A stretch of DNA of 64,000 bases from the NCBI GenBank assembly GCA_905250115.1, contig CAJNOI010000226.1:1-64000 (forward strand). Direction: 5' to 3'. Below, in pieces: positions 44,010-56,036 of this stretch. The first letter of the stretch is position 1, and the number at the start of each line of letters is the position of its first letter. The position numbers and the translations under genes are program-made. This DNA is from Adineta steineri. Taxonomy: Eukaryota; Rotifera; Eurotatoria; Adinetida; Adinetidae. The notes beneath the pieces were generated by a model that had not been told where the DNA came from, ran no database searches, and was given only the letters and a program-made list of their open reading frames with translations.

Positions 44010-45020
44010 ATGGATTCATACAATAATTCGGCAGAAATTATTAATGTTTCGTATAAGGATATCTCATTCGAAACAAACATCGCAAACCTTATTAAATTTG
44101 TTATTTTACTTATTTTTCAATTATTGTCGATCTGCTGTTCACTCTTTCTCTTTTTTCATTTAATAACAAAACCGAAACTTCATCGATCATTACGCAATCA
44201 TACAATTATTACTCTTGTTATTATAAGCTTCTTTCAGACTATATCAGATCTACCATTAACACTAGAATATTTACGAATAGGTCAAGCATCATCCTCAGTT
44301 TTTTGTTTATTATGGAATTTTTTTGCATTATCTAATTATGCTGTTGGTGTATGGGTGATGACTTGGGCTTCTCTCGAACGTCATTTTTTAATTTTTCATG
44401 CTGGTCTTATGAATACAACTCGCCGTAAAATCTTTTTTCATTATATTCCATTATTTATTTCATTATTTATCCCTTGGATGTATTATATTGTCATGATTTT
44501 CTTTTACCCATGCACAAATACCTTTTACCTATCTGCACTTTTTTGTGGATGGTGTTGTTATGCGTATAATGATGCATTAGTAATGTTTAACTGGTTGATG
44601 TATGGTGTTCTTCCAGTATGTTTGATCACAATTCTTAATCTATGGTTAATTATTCGTGTTGTGTTACAGAAACGTCATGTCCAACAGCAGATCAATTGGC
44701 GTCAACATCGTCGTATGACCGTTCAGCTATTGAGTGTTTCTTGTCTTTATATATTCTTCGATGAACCAGCAGTGATCATTGGAATTATTCGTTTAGGTGT
44801 GCCAACATTTGCTGTTGATATTCAAATATTATACCTATATTATATAGTTTACTTCCTACCATTACTTGTACCATTTGTTTGTTTGGCTAATTTTCGTGAA
44901 TTATGGAATAAAAATCGTGTGCAAGTCAATCCATTGATGCCATTAACACGTACTCATACTGTTAGACGAACTGGAATAGTAAAGCCAACAACTTGTGTTG
45001 CACAAACAAGCAAAGTGTAA
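44010..45020 (+). CDS. Rhodopsin-like GPCR, single exon, ERH subfamily
   Basis: Complete intronless frame of 336 residues with seven hydrophobic segments and N-terminal glycosylation sites (NNSA, NVSY). The TM3 end reads ASLERHFLIFHAGL, with ERH in place of DRY. Loop 2 has FYPCTNTF and LFCGWCCYAYND. The third loop reads RVVLQKRHVQQQINWRQHRR followed by MTVQLLSVSCLY, strongly like the receptor at 19168-20127. TM7 ends in VPFVCLANFRELW, with no NPxxY. The basic, Thr-rich tail (RTHTVRRTG) could be phosphorylated. Orphan, bdelloid-expanded type. Confidence 0.88.
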   Translation: MDSYNNSAEIINVSYKDISFETNIANLIKFVILLIFQLLSICCSLFLFFHLITKPKLHRSLRNHTIITLVIISFFQTISDLPLTLEYLRIGQASSSVFCLLWNFFALSNYAVGVWVMTWASLERHFLIFHAGLMNTTRRKIFFHYIPLFISLFIPWMYYIVMIFFYPCTNTFYLSALFCGWCCYAYNDALVMFNWLMYGVLPVCLITILNLWLIIRVVLQKRHVQQQINWRQHRRMTVQLLSVSCLYIFFDEPAVIIGIIRLGVPTFAVDIQILYLYYIVYFLPLLVPFVCLANFRELWNKNRVQVNPLMPLTRTHTVRRTGIVKPTTCVAQTSKV

Positions 45021-46157
45021 TATTATTTAATACATAAAACTTGACTTCATATTAACCGAAAAGCGGAAAAGGATGTATAGTTTTTTTTTCTTTAAATAAT
45101 AAATGCTTATGATGGAAACTAAACATAGTTGATATTATAATAAAATTGAAATGTTACTGTAAGAAATAACAACATATATTTGATCTCTTTTGAACACAAC
45201 GATCGATTGAAAATGCATTTGTTTTACTTTCATCGATATTCGAAGCTTTTAAAAAATCTTTTAGTTGAACAGATATTCTATCGAATTGTAAATTTTGCAT
45301 GAGTAACAAAGTCTTTTCATTTTATCATGTATAAATAAAAAATGCAATTGACGTTGAGAGAAAACCAATGGTGACATCTATCAAGAAATACTTTTAAAAG
45401 TATGTATTGATGAGTTTATCACTAATTTTTTAATGATAACAAAAATTGTTGACAAATAACTCTATTTTTGTTCTTTAATTAAAAAGAAAAATACCGTCTA
45501 TCATATTATATCGGACAGCTTTTGACTTACAAACTCTATATATATTTAACTAAATATATATTTTAATTAGAATCTATTATCCTTACCAGTTAATATTTAA
45601 ATATATATATATGTATATGTAAACGCAAATAATTGTGTACTATTTAATTGAATTTAGATAATTACAAAAATATTTTCCAATTGTTCTTCTACGAGCGTTG
45701 CAACAGAAAATATTTTTTTCCATTACTATTTTTTTTATTGAGAACACATCTTATATTGTTCGAACTATATTTAACGATTATCTCTATTTAAGTTTGTTGT
45801 CATGATATCAATGTATATGAAATACAATATCGATCCTAACTGAGAGTACAATTATTCAAACAGTTTCATATTACAATAAAAGACAAACAATTACAATATT
45901 CGGATGTGAATATTTATTATTCATCCATATTCACATTCAATTTTATCATCATCTTTGTGATTTGCTGACAACATTGTTTATAATATATGAAAGTAAGGAC
46001 GAAGAGAAAATCATAACATCGTCACCCTGAAAGGGTGAAAAAATACTCTATTATACTTCGGTTTCGTTGATTATATATATATATTTTATTGAGAAAAAAG
46101 TAAAAATCGGAAACTATTAAATGAAGAAACTAGAAGTCAATAATAACGTCACTATTT
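45021..46157. other. Intergenic between convergent genes
   Basis: AT-rich, including a TA-rich microsatellite near 45600-45620. A degenerate foldback lies at 45902-45938. No gene was seen. Confidence 0.5.
45902..45938. repeat. Foldback, degenerate and AT-shifted
   Basis: GGATGTGAATATTTATTATT pairs with ATCCATATTCACATTC. It lies about 220 bp beyond the cupredoxin stop on the minus strand. Confidence 0.45.
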
Positions 46158-46799
46158 TTAGGTGAAGATAATTGTAAATAAAGCGACGATAACTGTAAAC
46201 AGGAATAGTACAGATAACTGATGTCTAGCACCAGCACCCTTTGTTGATGACGATGTGGAACCTGTTGATGCTGAAGTAACCATAGCTGTTGCAACTGATG
46301 AAGCAGTATTAGCTGTTGCAGCTGATGAAGTAACAACAGTTGTTGAAGCTGATGCAGCAGCAGTAACTGTTTGTATGACGTTAATCATAGCACCCATTCC
46401 GGGATGATTATTACATCCATAATAATAAGTACCACTAGTACTAAATACAACAGAAGTCGTAGTACCTGCGTTAGTAATTGGAGTGTTGAGTAAATTAGTA
46501 GAAGCGGCTCCTTGGCAGAAACTGGGTACGACACTATTTTGGCATATTGTCAGTGGATGGCTAGGTACACTCGTAGCCAAATTAAATTGTAACGTATCAC
46601 CAACATTTAAAGTGATATTTGGACTAAGGGTACCGTTTAAAGCAAATGTTGCACTGTATACGGATGGATTTCCCTGAGGACAAGTTGAACCCTCAACACA
46701 GGAAACAAAAGTCACATTATATGTGACAAGATTTGCCGATACACTAGAAAATGCCACGACAATCAATACAACATATAATAACCATAATAGATGCGCCAT
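46158..46799 (-). CDS. GPI-anchored cupredoxin (blue copper-like) protein
   Basis: From the ATG at 46799 the frame encodes 213 residues (an upstream ATG at 46829 adds ten). A signal peptide is clear (MAHLLWLLYVVLIVVAFSSV, cleavage near SANL). The cupredoxin domain has a first copper His in VPSHPLTIC and the C-terminal ligand loop GTYYYGCNNHPGMGAMINV, giving Cys, His and Met of a type 1 copper site. Four more cysteines can form disulfides (VSCVEGSTCPQ, ICQ, FCQG). After the domain comes an Ala/Ser/Thr-rich stalk and a hydrophobic tail (LSVLFLFTVIVALFTIIFT) that fits a GPI-anchor signal. An extracellular electron-transfer or copper-binding role is inferred. The layout resembles fungal and plant extracellular cupredoxins. 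Confidence 0.83.
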   Translation of the reverse strand: MAHLLWLLYVVLIVVAFSSVSANLVTYNVTFVSCVEGSTCPQGNPSVYSATFALNGTLSPNITLNVGDTLQFNLATSVPSHPLTICQNSVVPSFCQGAASTNLLNTPITNAGTTTSVVFSTSGTYYYGCNNHPGMGAMINVIQTVTAAASASTTVVTSSAATANTASSVATAMVTSASTGSTSSSTKGAGARHQLSVLFLFTVIVALFTIIFT

Positions 46800-47381
46800 G
46801 TGTACGAAATAGATGTGTAGTGAATACAACGATTGAGAAAAATATTTAAAATGATGTTACCTGTGGAGCGTAAGGATGTAAATACTCATGGAGAAAAAAA
46901 AGGTGGATAGAATAATTATCAAGCAAGCATATTATAGTAATTTATGATGTCATTTTTGGCTTGTCAATCAATCGTAGCTACCTGAATCGATGAAGAAAAA
47001 ATACAATGAAAAGGTAAATAAAATGAATATAAACAGCTCCCGATTGTACAACGTATCGATTTTTCGATCTTGTGTATTACGCATACGAAAATATTTTAGT
47101 TATAAGTGCGTTTGTATTTGTTTTTGGGGAAAAAAATAATTTTGTTTGTGCAAATTTATGCTTTGTCATCGTCTCTTATACGAGGCATTCGAATAAGACA
47201 CTTTTTTTATTTTTATGAATACGCCCAAATTATGCGATGAATACGACTAAACAAAATGTTTTTAATTATGAATCAACATACTTGAACTAATGAATCACAT
47301 TATATTATCAATCTATTTAAGCGATTTCTGTTTTGATCAGATAGTTAAATTGAATTTAGCTGATATGAAAGAAAATATATA

Positions 47382-47425
47382 GAGGGCATGGTGGTTCATT
47401 ATTCATCTGCACCCACACTTAAACC
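47382..47425. repeat. Telomere-like foldback, degenerate left arm
   Basis: GAGGGCATGGTGG pairs imperfectly with CTGCACCCACACTTAAAC. Confidence 0.45.
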
Positions 47426-47737
47426 GTTAAAACCACAAGACTTAAAGTATTAATGTAAAAATGATAACGATAACCTTTAGTTGTTAACAGAATATTACCA
47501 GAAAAAATTGATACAATTTTGCAAAATAGAATATTTGCTTTGATTGAATTTCTTATTCAATCTCTATTTTTATTGAGTTCACCTATGATAATTCAAGCTT
47601 TAATTGCTTCTTTTAACAAGATATAACAAAATACATGTTTGATAATTCTTACTCGATTGTATTAGAAATATTAGGAAAAAAAATAATTAATTTTGATTTT
47701 CAATTGTTTTTACTAAAGTTTTCAATTCTCAGTATGT

Positions 47738-47792
47738 ATCTTGAGGGTGTAGATATCAGAGAAAATGTTAATGTAATACCCACACCCTGTTG
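47738..47792. repeat. Telomere-like foldback, well preserved
   Basis: The left arm is ATCTTGAGGGTGTAGATATC and the right arm GTAATACCCACACCCTGTTG, around a loop with GTTAATG. Confidence 0.75.
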
Positions 47793-48545
47793 AATAAAAA
47801 TATCAGTTACTTCAATCCTTTTTTTTTATTTAAACGATCCAATGTTCGCATAGCCTGTTAAAGATTTTAACGCTCATATATGTGAGCATAAAATAGTTTC
47901 ACCATTGTGATTTAGGTACTATTTTAAGGTACTGTTCTTCTTGTTATACGAAAAGAAAAAAAAAGAATTGCAACTTATAGAATGTGTGACATTATATGCC
48001 GGTAGCTCTTATCAATAAAATTGAATATCATCTAATATTTATATACTTCCTTTTTTTATTCTTTCAGTTGACTGTTAATAGTATATCAGTAACGTGAGAG
48101 AAATATTTTTCTGTTACGTTCTCCCCTACGTGTCGTAAGTAATTTGTATAATGACATATACCAGTATCATGCATGTTATTTAATAAAGAGTGGTTTGTGT
48201 AATGTATAGCGAAACCATACCATGTTTAATAAATATTTGTCAAAATAATGACAAATATTTTCTTTTAGCAAACAAAACTACAATAATAACATATTATTTA
48301 TGCAATAAATGTTATAGCAATAATTAATGTGAAATTGAATGATATTCGAAATATCTTTGAATCTATAGTATATGAAAATAAAATAAAAAAGAACTATGAT
48401 CTATATAATCAGACAGTTGTACTTGATACAATATCATTCGAAAGTAATCTATCGGCATTATAAACATTTTTTATTTTCAAAAAAAAATTCGTATAACTAA
48501 TTTAGATATATATTTAATCTTACATTCATTAACTGGTTTAATTGT

Positions 48546-48602
48546 CATCTTGAGGGTGTGGATGTTATACTAACCTTACTCTGACACTCACACCCTGCTC
48601 GA
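48546..48602. repeat. Telomere-like foldback, well preserved
   Basis: The left arm is ATCTTGAGGGTGTGGATGTT, the centre ATACTAACCTTA, and the right arm CTGACACTCACACCCTGC. It lies about 200 bp beyond the HUWE1-like stop on the minus strand. Confidence 0.8.
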
Positions 48603-48804
48603 TTCTTTGAAGTTTGTTAATTTGATAATAAACATTTTTGATCATGACAATTGACTTTTTCCTACTTCAGTTATAGATAATTTATTAGATTAGATAATAT
48701 GAATAAACAAATCTTGATTAAATAGAATAATTAGTAGTATTACATAGAGAAAAAACAATTTTAGAATATAACCAAAAATATTTTTTTCTCAAAAAAAAAG
48801 AGAT

Positions 48805-51800
48805 TTAACCCGATATTAATAACTCTAATTCTTGTTCATTAAATATTGATATTAGACTTTTTGGTATAATATCATAGAAACCATCTAAAAATGAACTAAT
48901 TTGTTGTCTTATTGAACCAATCATTTTTTCTTGACAAACAAGACGAACAAATTCATATTTATTTTCATTTGTTACTACAATACGTGAACCATTTGGCAAT
49001 AAATCAATAACTTTATTTTCACCAAATTCACTTGCATCTAATGAAAATGTTAAATCTAAACCTAATTGTTCAACATCATTTTGTAATAACATAACTAATT
49101 TTTTATAGCATTGTAAATCAACTGATTCCATATCAGTATAACATACAGGGATACCAAGTATATTCTTATAAAATGAACGTGTAAAATGACAATCTATATA
49201 TTTATTATCAAATATAGCTTTAGCTATGATACGTCCAATAAATTTAAAATATTTTAAATGACATGTATTTATATGTGATGATGAACTAGGCATATATGTT
49301 ATACGATCACCTGGAATTATCATAAATAAAGCATAATTTGAATCAAACATTGAACGTGTTATTAGTGAATACCATTCACGTAAAAGTCCATCAGAATCTT
49401 CTCCTTCTTCATCATCAAATACAATATTAAATTGATGTTTCCAATCTTCTGGCGTACGTCGACTTAACTCTCTATATGAATCTTCAAATACATGATTACA
49501 TCGAATATGTACAGCTAAATCTCCTCCATGTATACTTTTTTTTAAACGATCAAGTTCATGACGAAAATATTTCCGTTTAACATCAAAATGAAGTATAGAT
49601 GTATAATCAGTTAATATATGAAATGGTCCTTCACTTAAATGTTGAGTACTTTGACGTAAAATTTGATTTAATCGCATACGATGTGTACGAACAAATTTAA
49701 CAAATTGTTGTGCATCTAATGGTAATTCATTGGTTGATGTTGTTGTTGTTGGTGCTGAACCAAACCATTCTATATGTAATAATGCTTCACGTGTTTCACG
49801 ATCTTTTTTCTTTTTCTTTTGTTTTTCATTTTCATTATCTAAATCAGCAGTATGAACAAGAAAAAAAGCTTCAACAGTTGATTGAAGTACTAAAACAGCA
49901 TGTGGATCAGGTAATTTAGCTATTGATAATAAACAATCATTTAATGAATCCCACAATTGATTTATATTTAATAAATCACTTAATTTTGTTTGTTGATTTG
50001 GTAGAAATTGTCCAAGATCCATTGGTTCATATATTTGTGGATTTAATGGTGGATTTATTTGTAAAAAATCATTAATACCTGTTATCATTATTTTTGATAA
50101 TGGTGGTTGAGGAAAATCTTTAATTAATGATTCAAACTGTCGTATTAAATTATATATATCTTGCTGATAAAAGATTTGTTGACGTTGTTCAATTGTATTG
50201 GAATTTAAAATTGTGTGTAAACGTGTACGTATTTGTTCTAAACAATTAGCTAATTCATCAGGTGGTTGAAGTATATCGTTTTGTTGATTTATTGAATTAT
50301 TATCTGATGGAGGAAAATATGAACGTAATGATTGACGTAATGTATCAAGAAGATGTGTTAATTTATGAACATCAGTTTCAAAACATCTTCGAGCATCAAG
50401 TTGTTCTCTTTTTGTTGCTTCACGTAATTGTATAATAACTTTAAGAATACGTAATAAAAACTTTTGATTAGCATTTTTTGATGTTAATACAATCATAGTT
50501 GGTAATTGAAAATCTTGTTGTATAGGATTTGAATCAATATTCATGAATGTGATAGAATTACTACGAATATTTTTGTATGAGTCATATAATTGATCATTAG
50601 TTGTCATTGGAATATTGGATTTCTTTTGAGATAAATAATTTTCAACTTCCCGAAGTAATTGTCTAAATAATAAATATAAATCAAATTAAAAATAGTTGAT
50701 TTCTCGGACATAAGACGACTGAACTCATTCGTTCAAAAGTTTCCTATATTTTCTGTGGATATATATCATTTGTTTTGGATAATGACGAAAAGAAACGGTA
50801 GTCACCAGCCAAAATTAAGCACTTTTTGAGGAAAATTGATAAAAAAGATGACTTCTTGTCTAATATCGTAAAAGCAATAGATCACTTTGTATTGTTGTCA
50901 AAGCTATAAAAAAGTGTCTTTTCAGAAGCTCAAAAAAGGGTGTGTTACCGTAATGTTTTAGTAGTAGCTCCTTGTACGAACAAGCTTTCAATAACTAAAC
51001 TTCACCCTCGTCAAATCTGTTGCCTTGGCTTCAAGCACAGACAGAAACGTTTCGTTCGTAGCGAAAAAACCTTAAGCAATATAAACTTCTTTCGATAACT
51101 CTAACAAAAGGAGAGCCCTTTTGAATGAGTGCGTTACTACAACTTCTGTTTTTCGTAACTCGGCACGGTTCGACGAAAGGCAGCGAAATTTTTCGTGGAA
51201 TTACAACTTACTTAATGTCTTCACTAACATCTTTGGCTAATAAACCAATATGATTAACTAATAAATGTAAAATTTTATTTCTTGTCACTTGATTAATTTC
51301 TGATATATTTAATAAAAATATAATTGCAAATTCTAGACCATCTTGAGTATATGATTTCGATATTAATATCTTACTAACTAAATTTATGTATGAATCTAAA
51401 CTAACTAATTTCTTATTTGTAGGTATTGATTGTGAAATTAATGAAAGTAATTTAAATAGTTTATCAATTAATTGAATATTTTTATTCAACATTGGATGTT
51501 CAAACATAAGTAATAAGATTGATAATGAAGATGATTTAAAATCAATTTTATCAATTTTTTTTATATTTAATAATAAATTATCGTATCGTTGATTTAAACA
51601 AAAATCTATTAAAATATCTAATATTGTATCAAGATTTGGTATAATTATTTCAATTAATTGATCATCGTTAAGTAAAAGAGTCTAAAATAAAACGAAATAA
51701 AAACTACGGTGATTGATTTTCTAATAACTATACTTACAAATGTTGATTTACAAAGTGCAGCAACACATTGACAAGCTTTACTTGATGGAAAATCAATAGG

Positions 51801-54800
51801 TAAATTTTTCATTTGTAAAATATCAAGTAAAGATTTTAAACCTCCTAATTTAACAAATTCTTTTGCATGATCATCTGTTGGATTATTACTAATAACACAT
51901 TCAACAAAACGCATTATATTTTTTAAATAATCAAGTAATGGTACAGCAACTGAAACTGTTTCGTCTTCAGATTTATTTTCATTTGATAATGTTTTATCAT
52001 CTTCATCATCATCTTCATCAACCGATGAATCTCTATTATTTTCTTCTACATTTATATTTGTTATAGTTAACGGCAATGACTCTGATTTTTGACAAGAATA
52101 TTGTGGATTATTACCCAATTCAACAAGTTGTCCAAGTAATGTTATCATTGATTTTATTACTTCTGTACGTAAACTAACATGTTGTATTATAAATTTATTA
52201 ATAGCAGTTCCAAGACTTGATGCTGTACCATAAATTGTTCCGCGTCTTCGTATCATAGTTGGTAAATATTTTGATATTAAAAAAATACGAAAGAATTTAT
52301 CAAATGGTTTATATTCTATAAAATTTTCTAAACCACGTGTATTTAAACATAATGAACTAAATATATTTGGTAATGATGCTAAAACATCACGTGCAGCTGG
52401 TAGATCTTTTTTCAGAAGTGCATGCATTAATACATCAGTTAAACCATTATCTTGTAAAGATGATAATTGTGATGGTTCTTGAAATATAAATGATGTAATA
52501 ACATCAGTTGCTAAATGAAATAATGATGGACCATAATATTCTACATTACTTATTATATGTTTTAATGAATGTGGTAATGAACCATCCATAATATGTCGCT
52601 TTGTATCAACCATTGTTGGTTGAGTAAAAGCTTTTTTTAAATAATTTAATATTGCTTTAAGTAATGCAGCACGTTGATGATAACATGTTAAACCTGGAAT
52701 ACGATTTTGTGGTATTGAATCATAATTTTCTTCTATAAATTCACTTGTATCCATATCTTTCGATAAATGTACTGTTGAATTTTGTGTTGTTACAGATGGA
52801 TGTTCACCTGAGATATCTGATTGAGCACTTGGAGATAATGAAGGATGTGTATCAAGATTTGTTGTTGGTGTACCTTGATTACATTTTGGTATACGAATTA
52901 TAAATGGTTGTTCTTTTCGACATTGTGTTATTTCATGCTACAAAAAAAATATATTTTAGTTGTTTGACAAGGTGGTAATGCTATTCATATATTTATGATA
53001 TAAATTGCGACCGTTCTTTTCAAGTGAATATTATTGCTCACACATTGACACTTCTAATCACTGTATTATCATAGAAATGCTTCGATCGGAGCTTGTACAT
53101 GTGACCTGACATTTTTCTATGACTAGAACAATTCAAATAAATAAACATACCTCTAAACGATTTATAAATGCTTGTAAACCATTATTTGTTTGAAACGATG
53201 TCATATCTAATGTTGTTATTAAATCAATAACACGTACAGCTCTTGTAACAAACTTAAAAATTTTGAAGAAAAAAATATTATTTACAAAAAGATCAATTTA
53301 ATAAAAAAATTTTACCATGATAAAATCTTGAGATTCATCATAATAATTAACAACTTTAATTAATGATTGCATTATACTACACTTAACTAATGCATTACTA
53401 CCTTTTTCATGTGATGCCAAATGATAAAGAAATGAAAATAATGCTGTTGAAAATGATTGAGAAAATCTTTCATTACTATCATCTGAAAAAAATGGGAAAA
53501 TTTCATTCTTATTTCTTATACATATATTTATTTACCAGTTAATTTATCAATACATTGTCGTACAAGTGCTGTCAAAAATCCATGATAAGAATTTACTTGT
53601 GTTGCTTTAATTATTTCTTGTAAGCGTGGTGGATGTCTATAACGAAATGAAAATTTTAATTAATTAATTTTTTTTATTATAAATTCATATACTTTGTTGT
53701 TTGTTCAAAATGAATTATTGATGTTAAAGTTGTCAAAACGGATGCTTTTACATCCTAAAACAAATACTTCATATGTTTTTTACAAAGAATTTCCTATACA
53801 ACAGTTAATGTCTCATTTTTATTATTGGAGTCTAAGACAGTGTAGTTCATTTCATGGGATTTTATTAATCTTTTTAATATTATCATGTTCATTCTACAAT
53901 TTAAATAGCATGAATAGCAGTAAATTATTTAAACTAAGATTGAAATTTTTTCTAACACAAAGTTCATCAAGTACTTTCTGAAATGTAACTAATTAGATTT
54001 CTAAGCGTACTGTTAATGTTAAATCTTGAACATAGAATACATCAACAAGTTCTTCAATTAAACCATCATATAAAATATTATTTGTGTCTTGTATTGCTCC
54101 AGAATAAACTAAAAACAAACGATAAATAAACTAATTTGTTATATTTATACAAAAAGTCGGTGACTTTTTGTTTTAATACATGCGGATCGGGGATGTGTGG
54201 GTGTTGTGTTCGTATCATACCCCCAAGATATGAATCGACCTAAATCTAATCGAACTTACGTAAATTAACGAAGAAATCGAAGCTCTACTCAGCTACATGG
54301 TAAAAACAGAAACATTAAATGTTTACAGAATCAAAACTTTTCGAAAAACAGGCGAAAATCACATATGAAGAAACTTATCAAGTTTATAGTAGTAATATGA
54401 TATTAATCCATCTAAAAATATACAGTTCAATATAGAAATAAAAAGTTTCTGTCCAAAAAACTGTTTTGTATGCTTCTATGAATTTATCATATTTTTAGAC
54501 CAGGTCCAAATGAATAAAATGAAAACTATATAGTCTCATAGAGTAATCGATGCTTCATCCAACTGTATCGAAACAAGAAACTTTCGAAGTTCGATATAAA
54601 ATATAATAGCAAAGTCTTCGAAACTGTCACAAATAACGTGATCATGCTTTATATATATAAATAGTACCTAGAATAGATAAAGCTTGTAAACGTGCTTGTA
54701 TACATAGTAATCGTTGATCAAATGATGGAAATGCATAAGCTAAACGAAGATGAGTGAATAATTTCATTTGTTTATCTTCAGGTAATGTATGTTGAGCAAG

Positions 54801-56036
54801 GACTATTTCCATAACAGCAGCAGCATTTGGTCCAGCTAAATGAACGTTTGGAATTTCTATTTGTTTAGGAGTTTGCTTAAAATAAATAAAAATCATTTTC
54901 ATTTTTTTCTAATTAGAAGAAGGAAACAAAAAATACAATTGTTGGATCATTTATTGCTGATGATGATTCAGAAGGAACTGTATATGCAAAATGTAGATTT
55001 GTTGCATGTTCAGGAAAATCCTATGAAATGAAAAATAAAAATCAATGAAAAACTATGTGAAATAAATCTTTTTTTACTGAAGGGTTTCGAACAGTACAAC
55101 AACGAGCTAAATTGAAACCATACTCACGTCCACCCCAAGTCTAAAAAAATAAAATAAAATTTTCTCAATAAGACAAAAATAATGATTTTACTTCTGCTAA
55201 GAATGTAATTCGTTCAATTAATGCTTGTTTTTTATCAAGTTGAAGTCTTGTGATAAAGTTTGAACGTTTACTGAATACATATAGAAGTGAAAGAACACCA
55301 AGTACAATATTTACGTCAGATGATTGTAATAATATAGTTAAATATTCAATGGAATTATACAAATCACGAGAATATGTATGTTCAATTAATAATGCAGTAA
55401 AACGAAGAATATCAAGTACCAAGATTTTTAACTAAAATTTAAAGACAAAAATGGAATTATTGAAATGATATTGTTTGTATTGTATACATAAATTAGGAAA
55501 GAAATGACTTTATAGATACAGGAATCATATTGAGTGTGGATGGCTTCGAAGAAAGAAGACACTTACACTCATCTTCACGCACACTCTTCTTATCAAACAA
55601 AACAAACCTCTTCATTTTCTGATTTGTCACAATTGAGCATCCATGTCCCAGATTTTATACAAGCTTCTTCTAAGATTGAATCGAACATATTTAATACATC
55701 ACTCCAATGATACAGTGTACACTAAAAAGAAAAGAAGAAGAAAAGCTATTTCTATTATTTTAAATATATTCATCTTTGATAAACTATTAGTATAGGAAGT
55801 GGAAGAAATAAAATTATTAATATCTAACTTACCTTTCCAAGATGCCAAATAGTTATTGATTTTAATAACTCATGAAGTTCTGTTCGATTACAACTTTTTA
55901 AGTTATTAATAAATAATTTACAATCAACCGGCTATAAAAGACAAGAATCAGCAAAAGTTTATAAAGAGGAGGTAAGAAATGGAATTCTTACTAGTGCTGA
56001 TAGATCTTTTTTTGATTTCGATCGATCAATTTTCAT
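48805..56036 (-). CDS. HUWE1: Shortened HUWE1-type HECT E3 ubiquitin ligase, lacking the C-lobe
   Basis: About fourteen or more exons encode roughly 1,500 residues, against about 4,370 in human HUWE1. Exon 1 (55992-56036) gives [15 protein letters not shown], matching the HUWE1 start. DUF908/DUF913-type armadillo repeats follow: [55 protein letters not shown] and [17 protein letters not shown]. After [13 protein letters not shown] the next exon (phase 0, 56-bp intron) leads within a few dozen residues to [20 protein letters not shown], which belongs near residue 3,700 of human HUWE1. The UBA, WWE, BH3 and UIM regions are thus absent. The last exon (48805-50662) covers the pre-HECT and HECT N-lobe ([47 protein letters not shown]). 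It ends [11 protein letters not shown]-stop, exactly before the C-lobe that should carry the catalytic Cys. Ligase activity is therefore not expected from this model. Confidence 0.85.
50663..51207 (-). other. Unusually long intron (about 545 bp) in the HUWE1-like gene
   Basis: GTAAGT donor and TTTAG acceptor are visible on the minus strand. The intron is about ten times longer than its neighbours and less AT-rich. No open frame or repeat of known type was recognised in it. Confidence 0.6.
54188..54232. repeat. Telomere-like foldback inside a HUWE1-like intron
   Basis: CGGGGATGTGTGGGTGTTGT pairs with ATCATACCCCCAAGAT. Confidence 0.65.
55530..55594. repeat. Telomere-like foldback inside a HUWE1-like intron
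   Basis: TTGAGTGTGGATGG pairs with ACTCATCTTCACGCACACTC in an intron of the N-terminal region. Confidence 0.5.

Larger units (their letters stand above)
46830..48804. other. Intergenic, 2.0 kb
   Basis: Contains three foldbacks (47382-47425, 47738-47792, 48546-48602). I looked here on the minus strand for exons encoding the missing HECT C-lobe of the neighbouring gene and saw none. Confidence 0.55.

Noticed and set aside
46130-46336. Gln/Leu-rich minus-strand frame overlapping the cupredoxin stalk
   Set aside because: It is a frame shadow of the Ala/Ser/Thr-rich stalk codons.
51141-51200. GGTTCGA word resembling a tRNA T-loop
   Set aside because: No acceptor stem, anticodon arm or D arm could be drawn around it.
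50663-51207. Long HUWE1-like intron as a possible nested gene
   Set aside because: No open frame or RNA structure of note was found; kept only as an unusual intron.
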